Of a stretch of 64,000 nucleotides of DNA, positions 9,467 through 18,515 are shown in pieces. The stretch is taken from contig URUK01000009.1 of assembly GCA_900551055.1 (NCBI GenBank), forward strand, positions 26,111 through 90,110. The letters are read 5' to 3'. The notes beneath the pieces are model-generated. The model had not been told where the DNA came from, made no database searches, and was given only the letters and a program-made list of their open reading frames with translations. Every line of letters begins with the position of its first letter. Position 1 is the first letter of the stretch. Source of the DNA: an uncultured Prevotella sp. Lineage in GTDB: Bacteria; Bacteroidota; Bacteroidia; Bacteroidales; Bacteroidaceae. The translations under genes and the position numbers were made by a program.

Positions 9467-10207
9467 TTAAAATGTCACGAAACATTGCAAACCGATGGAC
9501 GATGATTTCAACGGATTTGTTGACATGCCGTTGTTTATTATCGCAGGCTGCACCCTAAGGCTAAGGTCTTTGGATATATCAAATTCCGACAACGACGCGT
9601 CAACATACGCATCGATGACAGACAAGGCATAAACACCTATCAAGATGAATATGCTGAGATCGCGGTATCTCCTGTAAAAGTCCTTACGCCGCCTGAACAG
9701 GTTTTGATAAAGTTCCGAATTCTCAGACGTTATCGTATTGCCCAAGTGCAGAAACTGATTGTAACTCTGCGTATTAGGGTCGTTGTCCATGATGTCCATG
9801 TATGCCTGTGAATAGTCATGGTACATCTGGTTGTTCCACCTTATTGCATACAAACATCCCAGAAAACCGCCATATACTATGGGAAGCTTCCAGAACTTGC
9901 GGTTATATATCTGGCCAGCGCCTGGTATCACGATTGCAAGCCACATGGCACGCTTGGCACTTGGCCTCCACGTACTCCAATCGCGCTTCTCCTTAGGCTT
10001 TATTGGCAATGTGTCTTTAATGCTGTTCAGATTGGCTGAATCCGCTGCCGCGATAAGCTTTGCAACGGAATCATTCATCGCCGCAGAAGTCTTTTGTTCC
10101 ATCATGGCGATGGAATCCGCACCGTTGATTGACACCAATGAGTCAGCTTCAGCCGACTTGCACGGCAAAAGAACAGACAGCACCACACAAACGGCCAATG
10201 TCCTCAT
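9467..10207 (-). CDS. DUF5683 membrane protein
   Basis: About 246 residues from the ATG at 10207, beginning with a signal-like segment (MRTLAVCVVLSVLLP). A GTG at 10243, only 4 bp after parB, is the alternative start. After a Ser/Ala-rich stretch come the family's core AMWLAIVIPGAGQIYNRKFWKLPIVYGGF and a second hydrophobic helix near FILIGVYALSVIDAYV. The function is unknown. The steady position next to parAB and a cell-wall hydrolase in Bacteroidota suggests a role at the envelope or in division, which is inference. Confidence 0.85.
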   Translation of the reverse strand: MRTLAVCVVLSVLLPCKSAEADSLVSINGADSIAMMEQKTSAAMNDSVAKLIAAADSANLNSIKDTLPIKPKEKRDWSTWRPSAKRAMWLAIVIPGAGQIYNRKFWKLPIVYGGFLGCLYAIRWNNQMYHDYSQAYMDIMDNDPNTQSYNQFLHLGNTITSENSELYQNLFRRRKDFYRRYRDLSIFILIGVYALSVIDAYVDASLSEFDISKDLSLRVQPAIINNGMSTNPLKSSSIGLQCFVTF

Positions 10208-10247
10208 CAATATGTATTTAGGCAATCTGCTCGGGGAAATCACAACC

Positions 10248-11147
10248 TTATTGCTGTTCGTTCTGTGTGTCGAAAATACTCATTATACGTTTCAAATCCT
10301 CTTCGTTGGCAAAAGGAATACTTATCTTTCCCTTGCCGTTTGCCGAAACCGTCATTTGCACCGGAACATTGAAGATGTCAGCCATACGCTGCTTCAAGGC
10401 GGCAAGCTTCTCCGGCATCTGCTGCTTCGAAGCTATTTTTTTCTTTCCGCTTACAATGTCTTCGCCGTTTTTCAGCTTCTGCACCATCTCTTCAACCTTG
10501 CGTACAGAATAGCCGTTCTTTTGTATTTCCTTGAACAGCTTTACCTGCGACGAAGGGCTGTCTATTGCCAACAGCGCGCGTGCATGCCCCATGTCAATTT
10601 CCTTGTTCTGCAATGCCATCTGTACCTGTGCCGGAAGTTTAAGCAAGCGCAGATAGTTGGCTATTGCCGTACGGCTCTTGCCTACACGCTCCGACACCTT
10701 CTCCTGCGTCATGCCTGCGCTTGACAGCAGGTGTTCATAAGCCAAAGCTATTTCTATTGCATTAAGGTCTTCACGCTGGATGTTCTCGACAAGCGCCATT
10801 TCCATGACGTTCTCATCCTTGATGGTGCGTATATATGCTGGTATGGCCGTCAGACCTGCTATCTGCGACGCCCTCCAACGGCGCTCGCCAGCAATGATCT
10901 GGAACCTGTTTTCATCAACCTGCCGCAACGTTATCGGCTGTATTATGCCAATTTCACGTATGCTGTTAGCCAGTTCCTGCAACGCGACAGGGTCAAACTC
11001 ACGGCGCGGTTGGTTGGGATTGGCTTCTATCTGAGCCAACGGTATTTCATTGATTGTAGAACTGCCTTGCGGACGCACGTCGTCTGTAGAGATAAGCGCG
11101 TCAAGTCCACGCCCCAGTGCGTTGCCGTATCTTTTCTTTACTGCCAT
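10248..11147 (-). CDS. parB: Chromosome-partitioning protein ParB (Spo0J family)
   Basis: A 299-residue protein with N-terminal NALGRGLDALIS, the ParB/CTPase block containing GERRWRASQIAG, the helix-turn-helix around MTQEKVSERVGKSRTAIANY, and a basic C-terminal half ending in a dimerisation segment. ParB binds parS sites near the origin, loads as a CTP-dependent clamp, and is moved by ParA. It follows parA after 98 bp. I did not find a convincing consensus parS (tgttncacgtgaaaca) in this stretch. Confidence 0.95.
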   Translation of the reverse strand: MAVKKRYGNALGRGLDALISTDDVRPQGSSTINEIPLAQIEANPNQPRREFDPVALQELANSIREIGIIQPITLRQVDENRFQIIAGERRWRASQIAGLTAIPAYIRTIKDENVMEMALVENIQREDLNAIEIALAYEHLLSSAGMTQEKVSERVGKSRTAIANYLRLLKLPAQVQMALQNKEIDMGHARALLAIDSPSSQVKLFKEIQKNGYSVRKVEEMVQKLKNGEDIVSGKKKIASKQQMPEKLAALKQRMADIFNVPVQMTVSANGKGKISIPFANEEDLKRIMSIFDTQNEQQ

Positions 11148-11245
11148 TGTTTAATATATGGTTTGCGATTTGCGGCTATACGGATTGAGAGTTACGGCTT
11201 CATCAAGAAGTTTCAAAACCCCATAACCGAACAACCCGCACAACA

Positions 11246-12007
11246 CTAATTTTTATTTATGATTTCCTTTGCCAGTGCAAGGTGGTTCTTGCTGCCCGTA
11301 GAATCAGCGTCATAAAGTATCACGGGCAAGCCGTGGCTGGGCGATTCACTAAGCTTAACGTTGCGCTGTATTACTGTTTTGAACACAAGCTCCTGGAAAT
11401 GACGCTTCACCTCGTCATATATCTGGTTGGCAAGTTTCAGGCGGCTGTCATACATCGTCAGCAGGAAGCCTTCAATCTCCAAATCCGGATTCAGTTTGCT
11501 CTTGATTATTTTTATTGTATTCAACAGTTTGCTTATGCCTTCAAGGGCAAAATACTCGCACTGCACAGGAATTATCACCGAATTGGCCGCAGTCAGGGCA
11601 TTTACAGTGATCAAGCCAAGTGACGGAGAACAGTCTATCAGGATATAATCATAATCATCCCTGATTGGCGCGAGCAAGCTTTTTATCACTTGTTCACGAT
11701 GCTCGATGTTTAGCATCTCTATTTCAGCGCCCACAAGGTCGATATGGCTCGGTATTATGTCAAGTCCGTCAATGTCTGTGGTGTACACGGCATCGCGCAC
11801 GTCCGCCCCGTCGATGATACATTCATATAAAGTGCAGTCAATGTCTTTCGTGTTGACCCCAAGGCCGCTTGACGCATTTGCCTGCGGGTCGGCATCGATT
11901 ACCAGAACCTTTTTCTCTAATGTGGCGAGCGAGGCCGCCAAGTTGATAGTCGTAGTGGTTTTGCCCACTCCGCCCTTTTGGTTTGCTAATGCGATTATTT
12001 TTCCCAT
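11246..12007 (-). CDS. parA: Chromosome-partitioning ATPase ParA (Soj family)
   Basis: From the ATG at 12007 (a GTG two codons upstream is less likely) the protein has 253 residues. It begins MGKIIALANQKGGVGKTTTT with the deviant Walker A and continues with VLVIDADPQANASSGLG. It is the ATPase that positions ParB-bound origins. The gene is the first of the cluster; its promoter box lies at 12118-12125, divergent from surE. Confidence 0.96.
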   Translation of the reverse strand: MGKIIALANQKGGVGKTTTTINLAASLATLEKKVLVIDADPQANASSGLGVNTKDIDCTLYECIIDGADVRDAVYTTDIDGLDIIPSHIDLVGAEIEMLNIEHREQVIKSLLAPIRDDYDYILIDCSPSLGLITVNALTAANSVIIPVQCEYFALEGISKLLNTIKIIKSKLNPDLEIEGFLLTMYDSRLKLANQIYDEVKRHFQELVFKTVIQRNVKLSESPSHGLPVILYDADSTGSKNHLALAKEIINKN

Positions 12008-12117
12008 TTTCACTATGTTTAAGTCGACAAGTAACTGAATACGGATAAGCTGAATGGATTTGTCTTGTCGCCCACCTGCTTGCTACTTGTGTGCTTGCCT
12101 GTGCTAAAATTATTTTG

Positions 12118-12125
12118 CAAAAGTA
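12118..12125 (-). promoter_or_regulatory. -7 box of the parA operon
   Basis: TACTTTTG read on the minus strand matches the Bacteroidota TAnnTTTG -7 element, followed by the usual C. It would give a leader of about 100 nt before parA. Confidence 0.65.
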
Positions 12126-12166
12126 CATATTTTATGTGAGAAATAATTGATTTAAACCTTTTTTCG

Positions 12167-12174
12167 TACTTTTG
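12167..12174 (+). promoter_or_regulatory. -7 box of surE
   Basis: TACTTTTG on the plus strand, 33 bp before the surE ATG, in a very AT-rich stretch. It faces away from the parA promoter, so the 190-bp gap serves two divergent transcripts. Confidence 0.7.
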
Positions 12175-12206
12175 TAGGCGAAAGTAAATGATTTTTTAAG
12201 AATACG

Positions 12207-12995
12207 ATGAGACCGTTAATACTTATTTCCAACGATGACGGCTATCACGCCAAAGGTATCAATTCTCTTATTGACATGATTTCTGATTTGGGAGACATCC
12301 TTGTCTGCGCACCCGAATCGGCACGTTCTGGTTTCTCAACGGCATTTTCAGCCACCATCCCTCTACGCCTGAAACTGCGCCGCGAACGTGAAGGCATGCA
12401 AATGTGGTCGTGCAACGGCACGCCTGTGGACTGCGTTAAACTTGCCCTCAGCGAACTTTGCAACAGACGAAAGCCTGACATGGTGATTGGCGGAATAAAC
12501 CACGGCGACAACGCTTCGGTCAACTCCCACTATTCAGGAACAATGGGAGTAGTGCGCGAAGGGTGCATGAAATACATTCCGTCGGCGGCATTCTCACTCT
12601 GCAATCATGAAGACGATGCTGATTTTGAGCCTTTAAGAAAATACGTAAGAGCCATTGTATCAAGCGTTTTACGCGATGGGCTGCCGAAAGGCGTATGTCT
12701 GAACGTGAACTTTCCCTTGCTAAAAGAATTCAAAGGAATAAAAGTCTGCCGAATGGCAAATGGGACTTGGGGCAACGAGGTCGTTCGCGCACATCATCCA
12801 CGAGGCTATGACTATTTCTGGCTTGTGGGTGAATATACAAATGACGAGCCTGAGGCCGACGACACTGACAACTGGGCTTTGCGTCACGGCTACGTTGCAA
12901 TAACGCCTACCACGATTGACGTTACTGCTTACGAAATGATTGAAAAGATAAAAAACATTATTTCAATGCATAATTCACAATCGGGCAATTCATAA
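12207..12995 (+). CDS. surE: 5'/3'-nucleotidase SurE
   Basis: A 262-residue protein with the N-terminal metal site LISNDDGYHAKGI, then NGTPVDCVKLAL and DMVIGGINHGDNASVNSHYSGT, the diagnostic SurE blocks. It dephosphorylates nucleoside monophosphates, supporting nucleotide salvage and stationary-phase survival. It is followed by lpxB in the same direction after a 164-bp repeat-containing gap; surE next to lpxB is a common order in Bacteroidales. Confidence 0.96.
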   Translation: MRPLILISNDDGYHAKGINSLIDMISDLGDILVCAPESARSGFSTAFSATIPLRLKLRREREGMQMWSCNGTPVDCVKLALSELCNRRKPDMVIGGINHGDNASVNSHYSGTMGVVREGCMKYIPSAAFSLCNHEDDADFEPLRKYVRAIVSSVLRDGLPKGVCLNVNFPLLKEFKGIKVCRMANGTWGNEVVRAHHPRGYDYFWLVGEYTNDEPEADDTDNWALRHGYVAITPTTIDVTAYEMIEKIKNIISMHNSQSGNS

Positions 12996-13158
12996 TTAGC
13001 TAAACGCTGACTTTCAGTTCACAATTCATAATTAATAACTTGTTGGATTCTGTCGGCAGTTTTTTCTCTTTGCGTATGACAAACAGCCAACAGGCGACGG
13101 ACAGCCAATCATAATTTATGAAGCGGCCAATTGTGAACCATGAATTATAATCTTAAGC
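12966..13158. repeat. Low-complexity inverted repeat, family H (aattcataatt words)
   Basis: Words such as attcacaat, aattcataatta and caattgtgaac recur on both sides of a loop around 13040-13100. The left arm starts inside the surE stop region and the right arm ends just before lpxB. Unlike families A to E I see only one copy in the window. Confidence 0.6.
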
Positions 13159-13159
13159 G

Positions 13160-14320
13160 ATGAAGTATTATATTATTGTAGGCGAAGCCAGCGGCGACTT
13201 GCATGCTTCGCGCCTTATGCGTTCGCTGCGCGGCGTTGACAGCGAGGCCGATTTTCGCTTTTTCGGCGGCGACCTGATGTCGGAAGCGGGCGGAACGCGC
13301 GTCAAGCATTACCGCGAACTGGCTTACATGGGCTTCGTTCCGGTGCTATTGCACCTGCGGACAATCTTCAAGAACATGGCACTTTGCAAGCAGGACATCG
13401 TTGAGTGGAACCCCGATGTCGTGATACTTGTTGACTATCCAGGCTTCAACCTCGACATAGCCAAGTTCCTGCACGCAAACACCTCTATCCCGGTTTATTA
13501 TTACATTTCGCCCAAAATATGGGCGTGGAAGGAGTACAGGATAAAGAACATCAAGCGCGACATCAGCGAGATGTTCTCCATCCTGCCGTTCGAGGTGCAG
13601 TTTTACGAGGGCAAACACCACTTCCCCATACACTATGTGGGCAACCCGACGGCCGACGAAGTGACGGAGTTCATGGCGTCATATACCGAGACGTTCGAGG
13701 ATTTTTGCAGCAAGAACTCACTACAGGCGGACAAGCCGGTCATCGCATTGTTGGCAGGCAGCCGCCGACAGGAAATCAAGGACAATCTTCCAGCCATGCT
13801 CGAAGCCGCCTCACGCTACGCCGACAAGTACCAGTTGGTGGTTGCCGGAGCACCATCAATACCGCATGAGTATTATTCCAAGTTCATTTCGGGGCATGAC
13901 GTGAGCATCGTCTACAACCAGACATACCCCCTGCTCGCACATTCGTGCGCCGCACTTGTAACAAGCGGCACGGCAACTTTGGAGACAGCGCTGTTCGGTG
14001 TGCCGCAGGTTGTGTGCTACGAGACACCCATCCCGAAGGTCATCGCGTTCCTTCGCAAGCACCTAATCAAGGTCCGTTACATCTCACTTGTCAACCTGAT
14101 AGCCGACAAAAGTGTTGTCACGGAACTCGTGGCCGACACGTTTTCAGTCGAGAACATCGCCGGGGAACTCGGCCGTCTGCTGCCCGGCAAACCGGCACGC
14201 ACGGCCATGCTCGACGGCTACGCCGAAGTAAAGAAGCGCCTTGGAAAAGAAAACGCGCCCGACAATGCCGCAAACATAATGGTAAAACTGTTATCCGGGA
14301 AACCCGGACAACAAGCATGA
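13160..14320 (+). CDS. lpxB: Lipid-A-disaccharide synthase
   Basis: A 386-residue GT19 glycosyltransferase with the N-terminal GEASGDLHASRLMR, the block PKIWAWKEYRIKNIKR near residue 119, and LLAGSRRQEI near 197. The C-terminal half has SGTATLETALFGVPQVVCY. It condenses UDP-2,3-diacylglucosamine with lipid X at the inner membrane to make the lipid A disaccharide. The next gene starts 6 bp downstream. Confidence 0.97.
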   Translation: MKYYIIVGEASGDLHASRLMRSLRGVDSEADFRFFGGDLMSEAGGTRVKHYRELAYMGFVPVLLHLRTIFKNMALCKQDIVEWNPDVVILVDYPGFNLDIAKFLHANTSIPVYYYISPKIWAWKEYRIKNIKRDISEMFSILPFEVQFYEGKHHFPIHYVGNPTADEVTEFMASYTETFEDFCSKNSLQADKPVIALLAGSRRQEIKDNLPAMLEAASRYADKYQLVVAGAPSIPHEYYSKFISGHDVSIVYNQTYPLLAHSCAALVTSGTATLETALFGVPQVVCYETPIPKVIAFLRKHLIKVRYISLVNLIADKSVVTELVADTFSVENIAGELGRLLPGKPARTAMLDGYAEVKKRLGKENAPDNAANIMVKLLSGKPGQQA

Positions 14321-14326
14321 GAAATC

Positions 14327-14908
14327 ATGAAGATATTGATTTTGAACGCAAGCCCAAGGCGTAGAGGCCATGTTTCTGGCATGTTGGACATTGTTAAGGA
14401 CGCCGCAGAAGCCGGAGGAGCCGAGGTCAATGTAGTGCGCGTGGCTGACCTTAACGTGAAGCCGTGCGCCGGCTGCATGTCATGCCGCAGCACGCTGAAA
14501 TGCGCATTGCCCGAAGACGACGCGCAAAAAGTCCTTGAAATGATTGACAATGCCGACGCAATAGTAGTCGGTTCGCCGTGTTATTGGGGCAACATTCCGG
14601 GCGAACTGAAAGTGGTTTTCGACCGCATAGTCTACGGAATGATGGGCGAGAGCCGCCGCGGCATGCCCAAACCTCTGCACAAAGGCAAACGTGCGGCAAT
14701 AATTGCCACATGTTCTACACCTTGGCCTTTCAACAAATTATTCAGGCAAAGCCGCGGCGCAGTGAACGCTTTGCGCGAAATCCTGAAGTGGAGCGGCTTC
14801 AGGATTGTTGCGACCGTTGAGAAGGGAGGGACAAAGAACCACGCCGGACTGACCGAACGCGACAGACGCGCCTGTCTGAAAACCGCCAGAAAAATAACAA
14901 AGTGGTAA
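14327..14908 (+). CDS. NAD(P)H-dependent FMN reductase/flavodoxin-like oxidoreductase
   Basis: A 193-residue flavodoxin-fold protein with the FMN phosphate loop ILNASPRRRGH at the start, then a CAGCMSCRSTLKC cysteine cluster near residue 47 and VVGSPCYWGNIPGELKVVFDR, typical of the iron-sulfur flavoprotein or FMN-reductase branch. The cysteines may bind an FeS cluster or be redox-active. It starts 6 bp after lpxB, so the two are probably co-transcribed, though no functional link is obvious. The substrate is unknown. Confidence 0.88.
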   Translation: MKILILNASPRRRGHVSGMLDIVKDAAEAGGAEVNVVRVADLNVKPCAGCMSCRSTLKCALPEDDAQKVLEMIDNADAIVVGSPCYWGNIPGELKVVFDRIVYGMMGESRRGMPKPLHKGKRAAIIATCSTPWPFNKLFRQSRGAVNALREILKWSGFRIVATVEKGGTKNHAGLTERDRRACLKTARKITKW

Positions 14909-15002
14909 CAGCGGCAAAGGCTCTCATAGTCTGCGGCGGCATGCCTCCACACCATACGGCAAGACAATACAACCGGGACACATTTCCACAATACACAAAA
15001 AA

Positions 15003-15035
15003 GCCGTGCACCCATTGTGGGTGCACGGCCTTTTT
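15003..15035. terminator. Bidirectional terminator between convergent genes
   Basis: Perfect 12-bp stem gccgtgcaccca (15003-15014) / tgggtgcacggc (15018-15029) with a TTG loop, flanked by an A-run on the left and ctttttg on the right. It ends both the flavoprotein transcript and the leftward lipoprotein transcript. Confidence 0.92.
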
Positions 15036-15058
15036 GCTGTTTTCACCAAAGCTTCAGG

Positions 15059-15601
15059 TCACCTCGCCTCGAACGTTACGCTTGCGCTGCCACGGCCAAC
15101 GGCGGCGGCAAGCCCGTCAGGATTGTCTATTTTGCCGATGCGAGTATAGCTGTAGCCGGTGGAAAAGGTGTCGTAGAACAGTACCACGCACGACGAGCCG
15201 TACAGCATAATGTCGCCTGCATTGATTGTTCCAGGGCTGTACGAGCTTGTAGGCAGGCTGCTGTCAAGGTAATGATACTTCTCGTTGCCGTTCAGTTCGT
15301 CCATCTCAAGCGTCAGCGGCAGCATTGCCGCGAAAGCCTCCGCCGCTGCGTTGTCTGCCAGAGTGGCGGCAAACGCCGTGCCGTTTACGGTTATCATGAT
15401 GTTCCTGTTCATGCTTTCGTCCTCGTTGTCTCCGTCATTTCCGCCTTCATCTCCATTGCTTTCGCCCCCGTTTACGCTGCCGGAGCCTCCGCCGTCGCCT
15501 TCAATGCCGTCCTGCACAGGGTCGTCTTCAGAGCAGGCGGCAAAGTTTCCGACCGCGAACATCAGGAATATGGTGAGCAAAAACCTTGACGCGTGTTTCA
15601 T
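15059..15601 (-). CDS. Cyclophilin-like-fold lipoprotein
   Basis: About 180 residues from the ATG at 15601; an ATG two codons upstream at 15607 is equally possible. A lipoprotein signal ends in FAAC, then comes a Gly/Asp/Glu/Asn-rich linker of about 35 residues. The C-terminal domain contains ITVNGTAFAATLADN, AAMLPLTLEMDELNGNEKYHYL and FSTGYSYTRIGKID, the pattern of the small bacterial cyclophilin-like family. Function is unknown; relatives cluster with reductases and hydrolases. It lies about 15 bp after the hydrolase gene, probably in one operon. Confidence 0.87.
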   Translation of the reverse strand: MKHASRFLLTIFLMFAVGNFAACSEDDPVQDGIEGDGGGSGSVNGGESNGDEGGNDGDNEDESMNRNIMITVNGTAFAATLADNAAAEAFAAMLPLTLEMDELNGNEKYHYLDSSLPTSSYSPGTINAGDIMLYGSSCVVLFYDTFSTGYSYTRIGKIDNPDGLAAAVGRGSASVTFEAR

Positions 15602-15616
15602 AACCATGCTCCTTCC

Positions 15617-16675
15617 TTATTTCAGATACTCTTTGTAGAACCGCACGATCTCATCGAACGGTATCTTCTCCAGGTTGTCATAAAGGTCGGTATGGCTTGC
15701 GCCGGGCACGATGAGGAGCTTCTTGTTGTCGCCTTTAAGTTTCTTGAATGCGTCCTCGCCCATGTATCTTGAGTGCGCCTTCTCGCCGTGTACCACCATG
15801 ACCGCACTGCGTATCTCGTCGCTGTAGGCAAGTATGGGCATGTTGATGAACGGCAGCGACGATGTCTTGTTCCATCCGTCGTTCGAGTTCAGCGAACGTT
15901 TGTGGTATCCGCGCTTGGTCTTGTAATACGCGTAATAGTCCTTTACAAACTGCGGAGCGTCGTCGGGCAGAGGGTCAACCACGCCTCCGGCGCGTGCGTA
16001 AGAACCGTTACGGTAGTCCTCGGTGCGCTGCGCGTTGAGCTGGCGGCGCATCTCGTAGCGCGCGTCGGCATTGTCGTTGGCGTCGAAATAGCCGTTGGCC
16101 GTGCAGCGGCTGATGTCATACATGGTGGACGCAACGGTAGCCTTTATGCGCGTGTCGTTGGCCGCCGCGTTGATGGCAAAGCCGCCGAAGCCGCATATTC
16201 CGAGTATTCCTACGCGTTCCGGGTCAACGTCGCTGCGTGTAGACAGGTAATCGACCGCAGCCGAAAAGTCCTCTGTGTTGATGTCGGGCGATGCCACATA
16301 GCGCGGCGTGCCGCCGCTTTCACCCGTAAACGAGGGGTCGAAGGCCAACGTGATGAAGCCCATTTCGGCCAGTCTCTGCGCGTAAAGGCCGGAGGCCTGC
16401 TCCTTCACTGCGCCGAAGGGGCCGCTCACGGCAATGGCGGCAAGCCTGCCCGTAGCGTTTTTCGGAGTGTAAAGGTCGACAGCAAGCGTCACGCCATAAC
16501 GGTTGTGAAACGTCACTTTCGTGTGGTTCACCTTGTCGCTTTTAGGGAACGTCTTGTCCCATTCCTGCGTCAGTTCAAGTTTTTCGTCTGTCATTTTCGT
16601 CTGATTTGATGTTTGCGCAACCGCCATTGCCGCCACAGCGAGCATTGCGGATGCAATTGTTGTCCTAATTTTCAT
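15617..16675 (-). CDS. Exported alpha/beta hydrolase, dienelactone-hydrolase-like
   Basis: A 352-residue protein with a signal peptide (MKIRTTIASAMLAVAAMAVAQ). The nucleophile elbow reads GICGFGG, so the catalytic residue is probably cysteine rather than serine, as in dienelactone hydrolases. The histidine is likely in VPGASHTDLYD near the C-terminus. It resembles the YcjY/YbaC-type exported hydrolases. The substrate is unknown. It starts an operon with the cyclophilin-like lipoprotein; a promoter box and operator-like repeats lie upstream. Confidence 0.88.
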   Translation of the reverse strand: MKIRTTIASAMLAVAAMAVAQTSNQTKMTDEKLELTQEWDKTFPKSDKVNHTKVTFHNRYGVTLAVDLYTPKNATGRLAAIAVSGPFGAVKEQASGLYAQRLAEMGFITLAFDPSFTGESGGTPRYVASPDINTEDFSAAVDYLSTRSDVDPERVGILGICGFGGFAINAAANDTRIKATVASTMYDISRCTANGYFDANDNADARYEMRRQLNAQRTEDYRNGSYARAGGVVDPLPDDAPQFVKDYYAYYKTKRGYHKRSLNSNDGWNKTSSLPFINMPILAYSDEIRSAVMVVHGEKAHSRYMGEDAFKKLKGDNKKLLIVPGASHTDLYDNLEKIPFDEIVRFYKEYLK

Positions 16676-16742
16676 ACCTTAATTATATTTCGTCCGGAAT
16701 GTTGCAATTTGACTAAAGCCGCGTGCAAACTGTTTCACGTTG

Positions 16743-16750
16743 CAAAGATA
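16743..16750 (-). promoter_or_regulatory. -7 box of the hydrolase-lipoprotein operon
   Basis: TATCTTTG on the minus strand followed by C, about 70 bp before the hydrolase start. The operator-like cluster at 16760-16810 covers the position expected for the -33 element. Confidence 0.65.
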
Positions 16751-16759
16751 TACATTCTC

Positions 16760-16810
16760 TACCGTAACAAATGTAAACGTTTTACGGTATAAACAACCAT
16801 TGTTACGGTA
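16760..16810. promoter_or_regulatory. Operator-like inverted repeats upstream of the hydrolase operon
   Basis: taccgtaacaa (16760-16770) and ttgttacggta (16800-16810) form a perfect 11-bp inverted repeat. A third half-site ttttacggta lies between them (16780-16789), beside the near-palindrome gtaaacgttttac. Position over the -33 region suggests binding by a repressor or activator, not identified here. Confidence 0.5.
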
Positions 16811-16920
16811 TTTTGCGCCGCCCTTTCCACTCCCCTGCACGGCCTGTCCGGGACACTGCCAGACGCCTGCAACGGGCAAGCACGCCACCCCCGTGCCGAA
16901 GGCCAGCAACCAACACCGAT

Positions 16921-17040
16921 GCGAAAGGCCGCCTTTTACACTGTAAAAGGTCATGAAATGCAAGCCAAAAGGCCACCTTTTGCAGCGCAAAACACGGCCT
17001 TTCGCAAACCTTCTGATTATCAGCAGGTTACAGACTGCAT
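16921..17040. repeat. Palindromic AAAGGC/GCCTTT array, family K, copy 2
   Basis: Modules gaaaggccgcctttt, aaaaggccacctttt and acacggcctttcgc are spaced by a few bases and end in ctgattatcagcaggttaca, the hairpin tail shared with copies at 22289, 38609 and 42711. With the operator region it accounts for most of the 596-bp gap 16676-17271, which has no gene. Confidence 0.8.
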
Positions 17041-17175
17041 TCAAAACCATTGGCTATACACGGCAAAACGCGCCCGCGCCAAAGCACGACGGCACAACAG
17101 CAAGGGGCGGACAATATCTGTAATATTGGTTGTTTCTGCCTTGAAAAGTTTACATCGGATATTGAAAAAATTATA

Positions 17176-17183
17176 TATTTTTG
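17176..17183 (+). promoter_or_regulatory. -7 box of the DUF362 gene
   Basis: TATTTTTG followed by C, about 90 bp before the ATG at 17272. Confidence 0.6.
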
Positions 17184-17271
17184 CAACGTGGGAGTATGTA
17201 CCCACACAAAAAAGCCACGCCAGAATGGCTGACTGACGCACGCACGGACATCGACTAAAAACAATACAGGT

Positions 17272-18363
17272 ATGAAAATCAGTAGTTTTGTAAAACCAAT
17301 GTTGATGACCTTCCTCGGCTGCGGCATCATGCCGGGCTGCGGAATGGCCCAGGAAAACAAGTCAGGGCAGGAGCAGCAGGCTCCCACTCCCGGCAAGGAC
17401 GGCAACAAATACGTGCCTTACGGCGAGCGCACCGGCAACGAGTCAATCGTTTACTTCACGCGCAACCTAAGCCCGGAAGGGCTTATCAAGGCTTACGAGC
17501 AGGTCAGCGCGAACATCAACGGACGTACAGGAGTGAAGCTGCACACGGGCGAACAGCACGGTCCCAACATCATTCCGTCGGCCTGGGTGAAGGCCCTGAT
17601 GCAGAAAGACCTGCCAGAAGCCAGCATCATAGAGACCAATACCTACTACACCGGCGACCGTTACACCACCGCGAAACACCGCGAAACGCTGAAGGTCAAC
17701 GGCTGGACATTCTGTCCCGTAGACATAATCGACGAGGAAGACACCACCACCCTGCCCGTCATTGGCGGCAAGTGGTTCACGAAGATGTCGGTAGGCAGCC
17801 ACCTGAAAGATTACAATTCGCTCGTCGTCCTGACCCACTTCAAGGGCCATACGCAGGGAGGCTTCGGCGGAAGCAACAAGAACATTGGCATAGGCTGTGC
17901 CGACGGACGCATCGGCAAGGCGTGGATACACACCACGCCGGGGCAGGACAACCAGTGGGACATTGGCAAAGAGGAATTCATGGAACGCATGACCGAGTCG
18001 ACAAAGTCGGTCATCGACCACTTCGGCAAGCACGTCACATACGTCAACGTGATGCGTAACATGTCAGTGTCATGCGACTGCGAGGGTGTCAACGCCGCAC
18101 CGGTAGTAACGCCGGACGTGGGCATCCTTTCGTCAACCGACATCCTCGCACTCGACCAGGCATGCATAGACCTGATTTACGCGATGACCGAAGCCGAGCA
18201 CCACGACATAGTTGAACGCATTGAAACGCGCCACGGACTGCGCCAGCTGTCGTACATGAAAGAACTCGGAATGGGCAACGACCGCTACATCCTGATTGAC
18301 CTTGACAACGGCGGACGCCGCATCACGGCGGCAGAGGCCGTCAAAGGACTGAAGGCCAAGTGA
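17272..18363 (+). CDS. Exported DUF362 protein
   Basis: A 363-residue protein with a signal sequence in which FLGC may be a lipobox. The conserved DUF362 core is visible: VKLHTGEQ, NTYYTGDRYTTAKHRET near residue 123, LTHFKGHTQGGFGGSNKNIGIGC near 186, and a Cys-rich SCDCEGVNAAP stretch. DUF362 proteins are often annotated near ferredoxin domains or as iron-sulfur or radical-related proteins, but no activity is established for this exported type. It stands alone with its own promoter. Confidence 0.85.
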   Translation: MKISSFVKPMLMTFLGCGIMPGCGMAQENKSGQEQQAPTPGKDGNKYVPYGERTGNESIVYFTRNLSPEGLIKAYEQVSANINGRTGVKLHTGEQHGPNIIPSAWVKALMQKDLPEASIIETNTYYTGDRYTTAKHRETLKVNGWTFCPVDIIDEEDTTTLPVIGGKWFTKMSVGSHLKDYNSLVVLTHFKGHTQGGFGGSNKNIGIGCADGRIGKAWIHTTPGQDNQWDIGKEEFMERMTESTKSVIDHFGKHVTYVNVMRNMSVSCDCEGVNAAPVVTPDVGILSSTDILALDQACIDLIYAMTEAEHHDIVERIETRHGLRQLSYMKELGMGNDRYILIDLDNGGRRITAAEAVKGLKAK

Positions 18364-18364
18364 A

Positions 18365-18515
18365 AAATGGAAAACGAAAGGTGAAAAATCCACATAAATG
18401 TAAGCGGAAAGCGGAAAACCAAAAGCGGAAAATCCATTGCCCGGTAATGGCTTGTGGCCTTACAATTGACGGGCAATGGATTTTCCGTCTTTAGTTTTTC
18501 ACTTTCCGCTTACTT
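18365..18515. repeat. Inverted repeat, family G (gcggaaa words), with terminator-like core
   Basis: A perfect 17-bp stem, ggaaaatccattgcccg / cgggcaatggattttcc (about 18427-18443 and 18470-18486), is nested in outer arms of gcggaaagcggaaaac words and their complements. It lies between the convergent DUF362 and EamA genes, with tttt after the stem, so it can terminate both. The outer arm overlaps the EamA stop. Confidence 0.8.
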
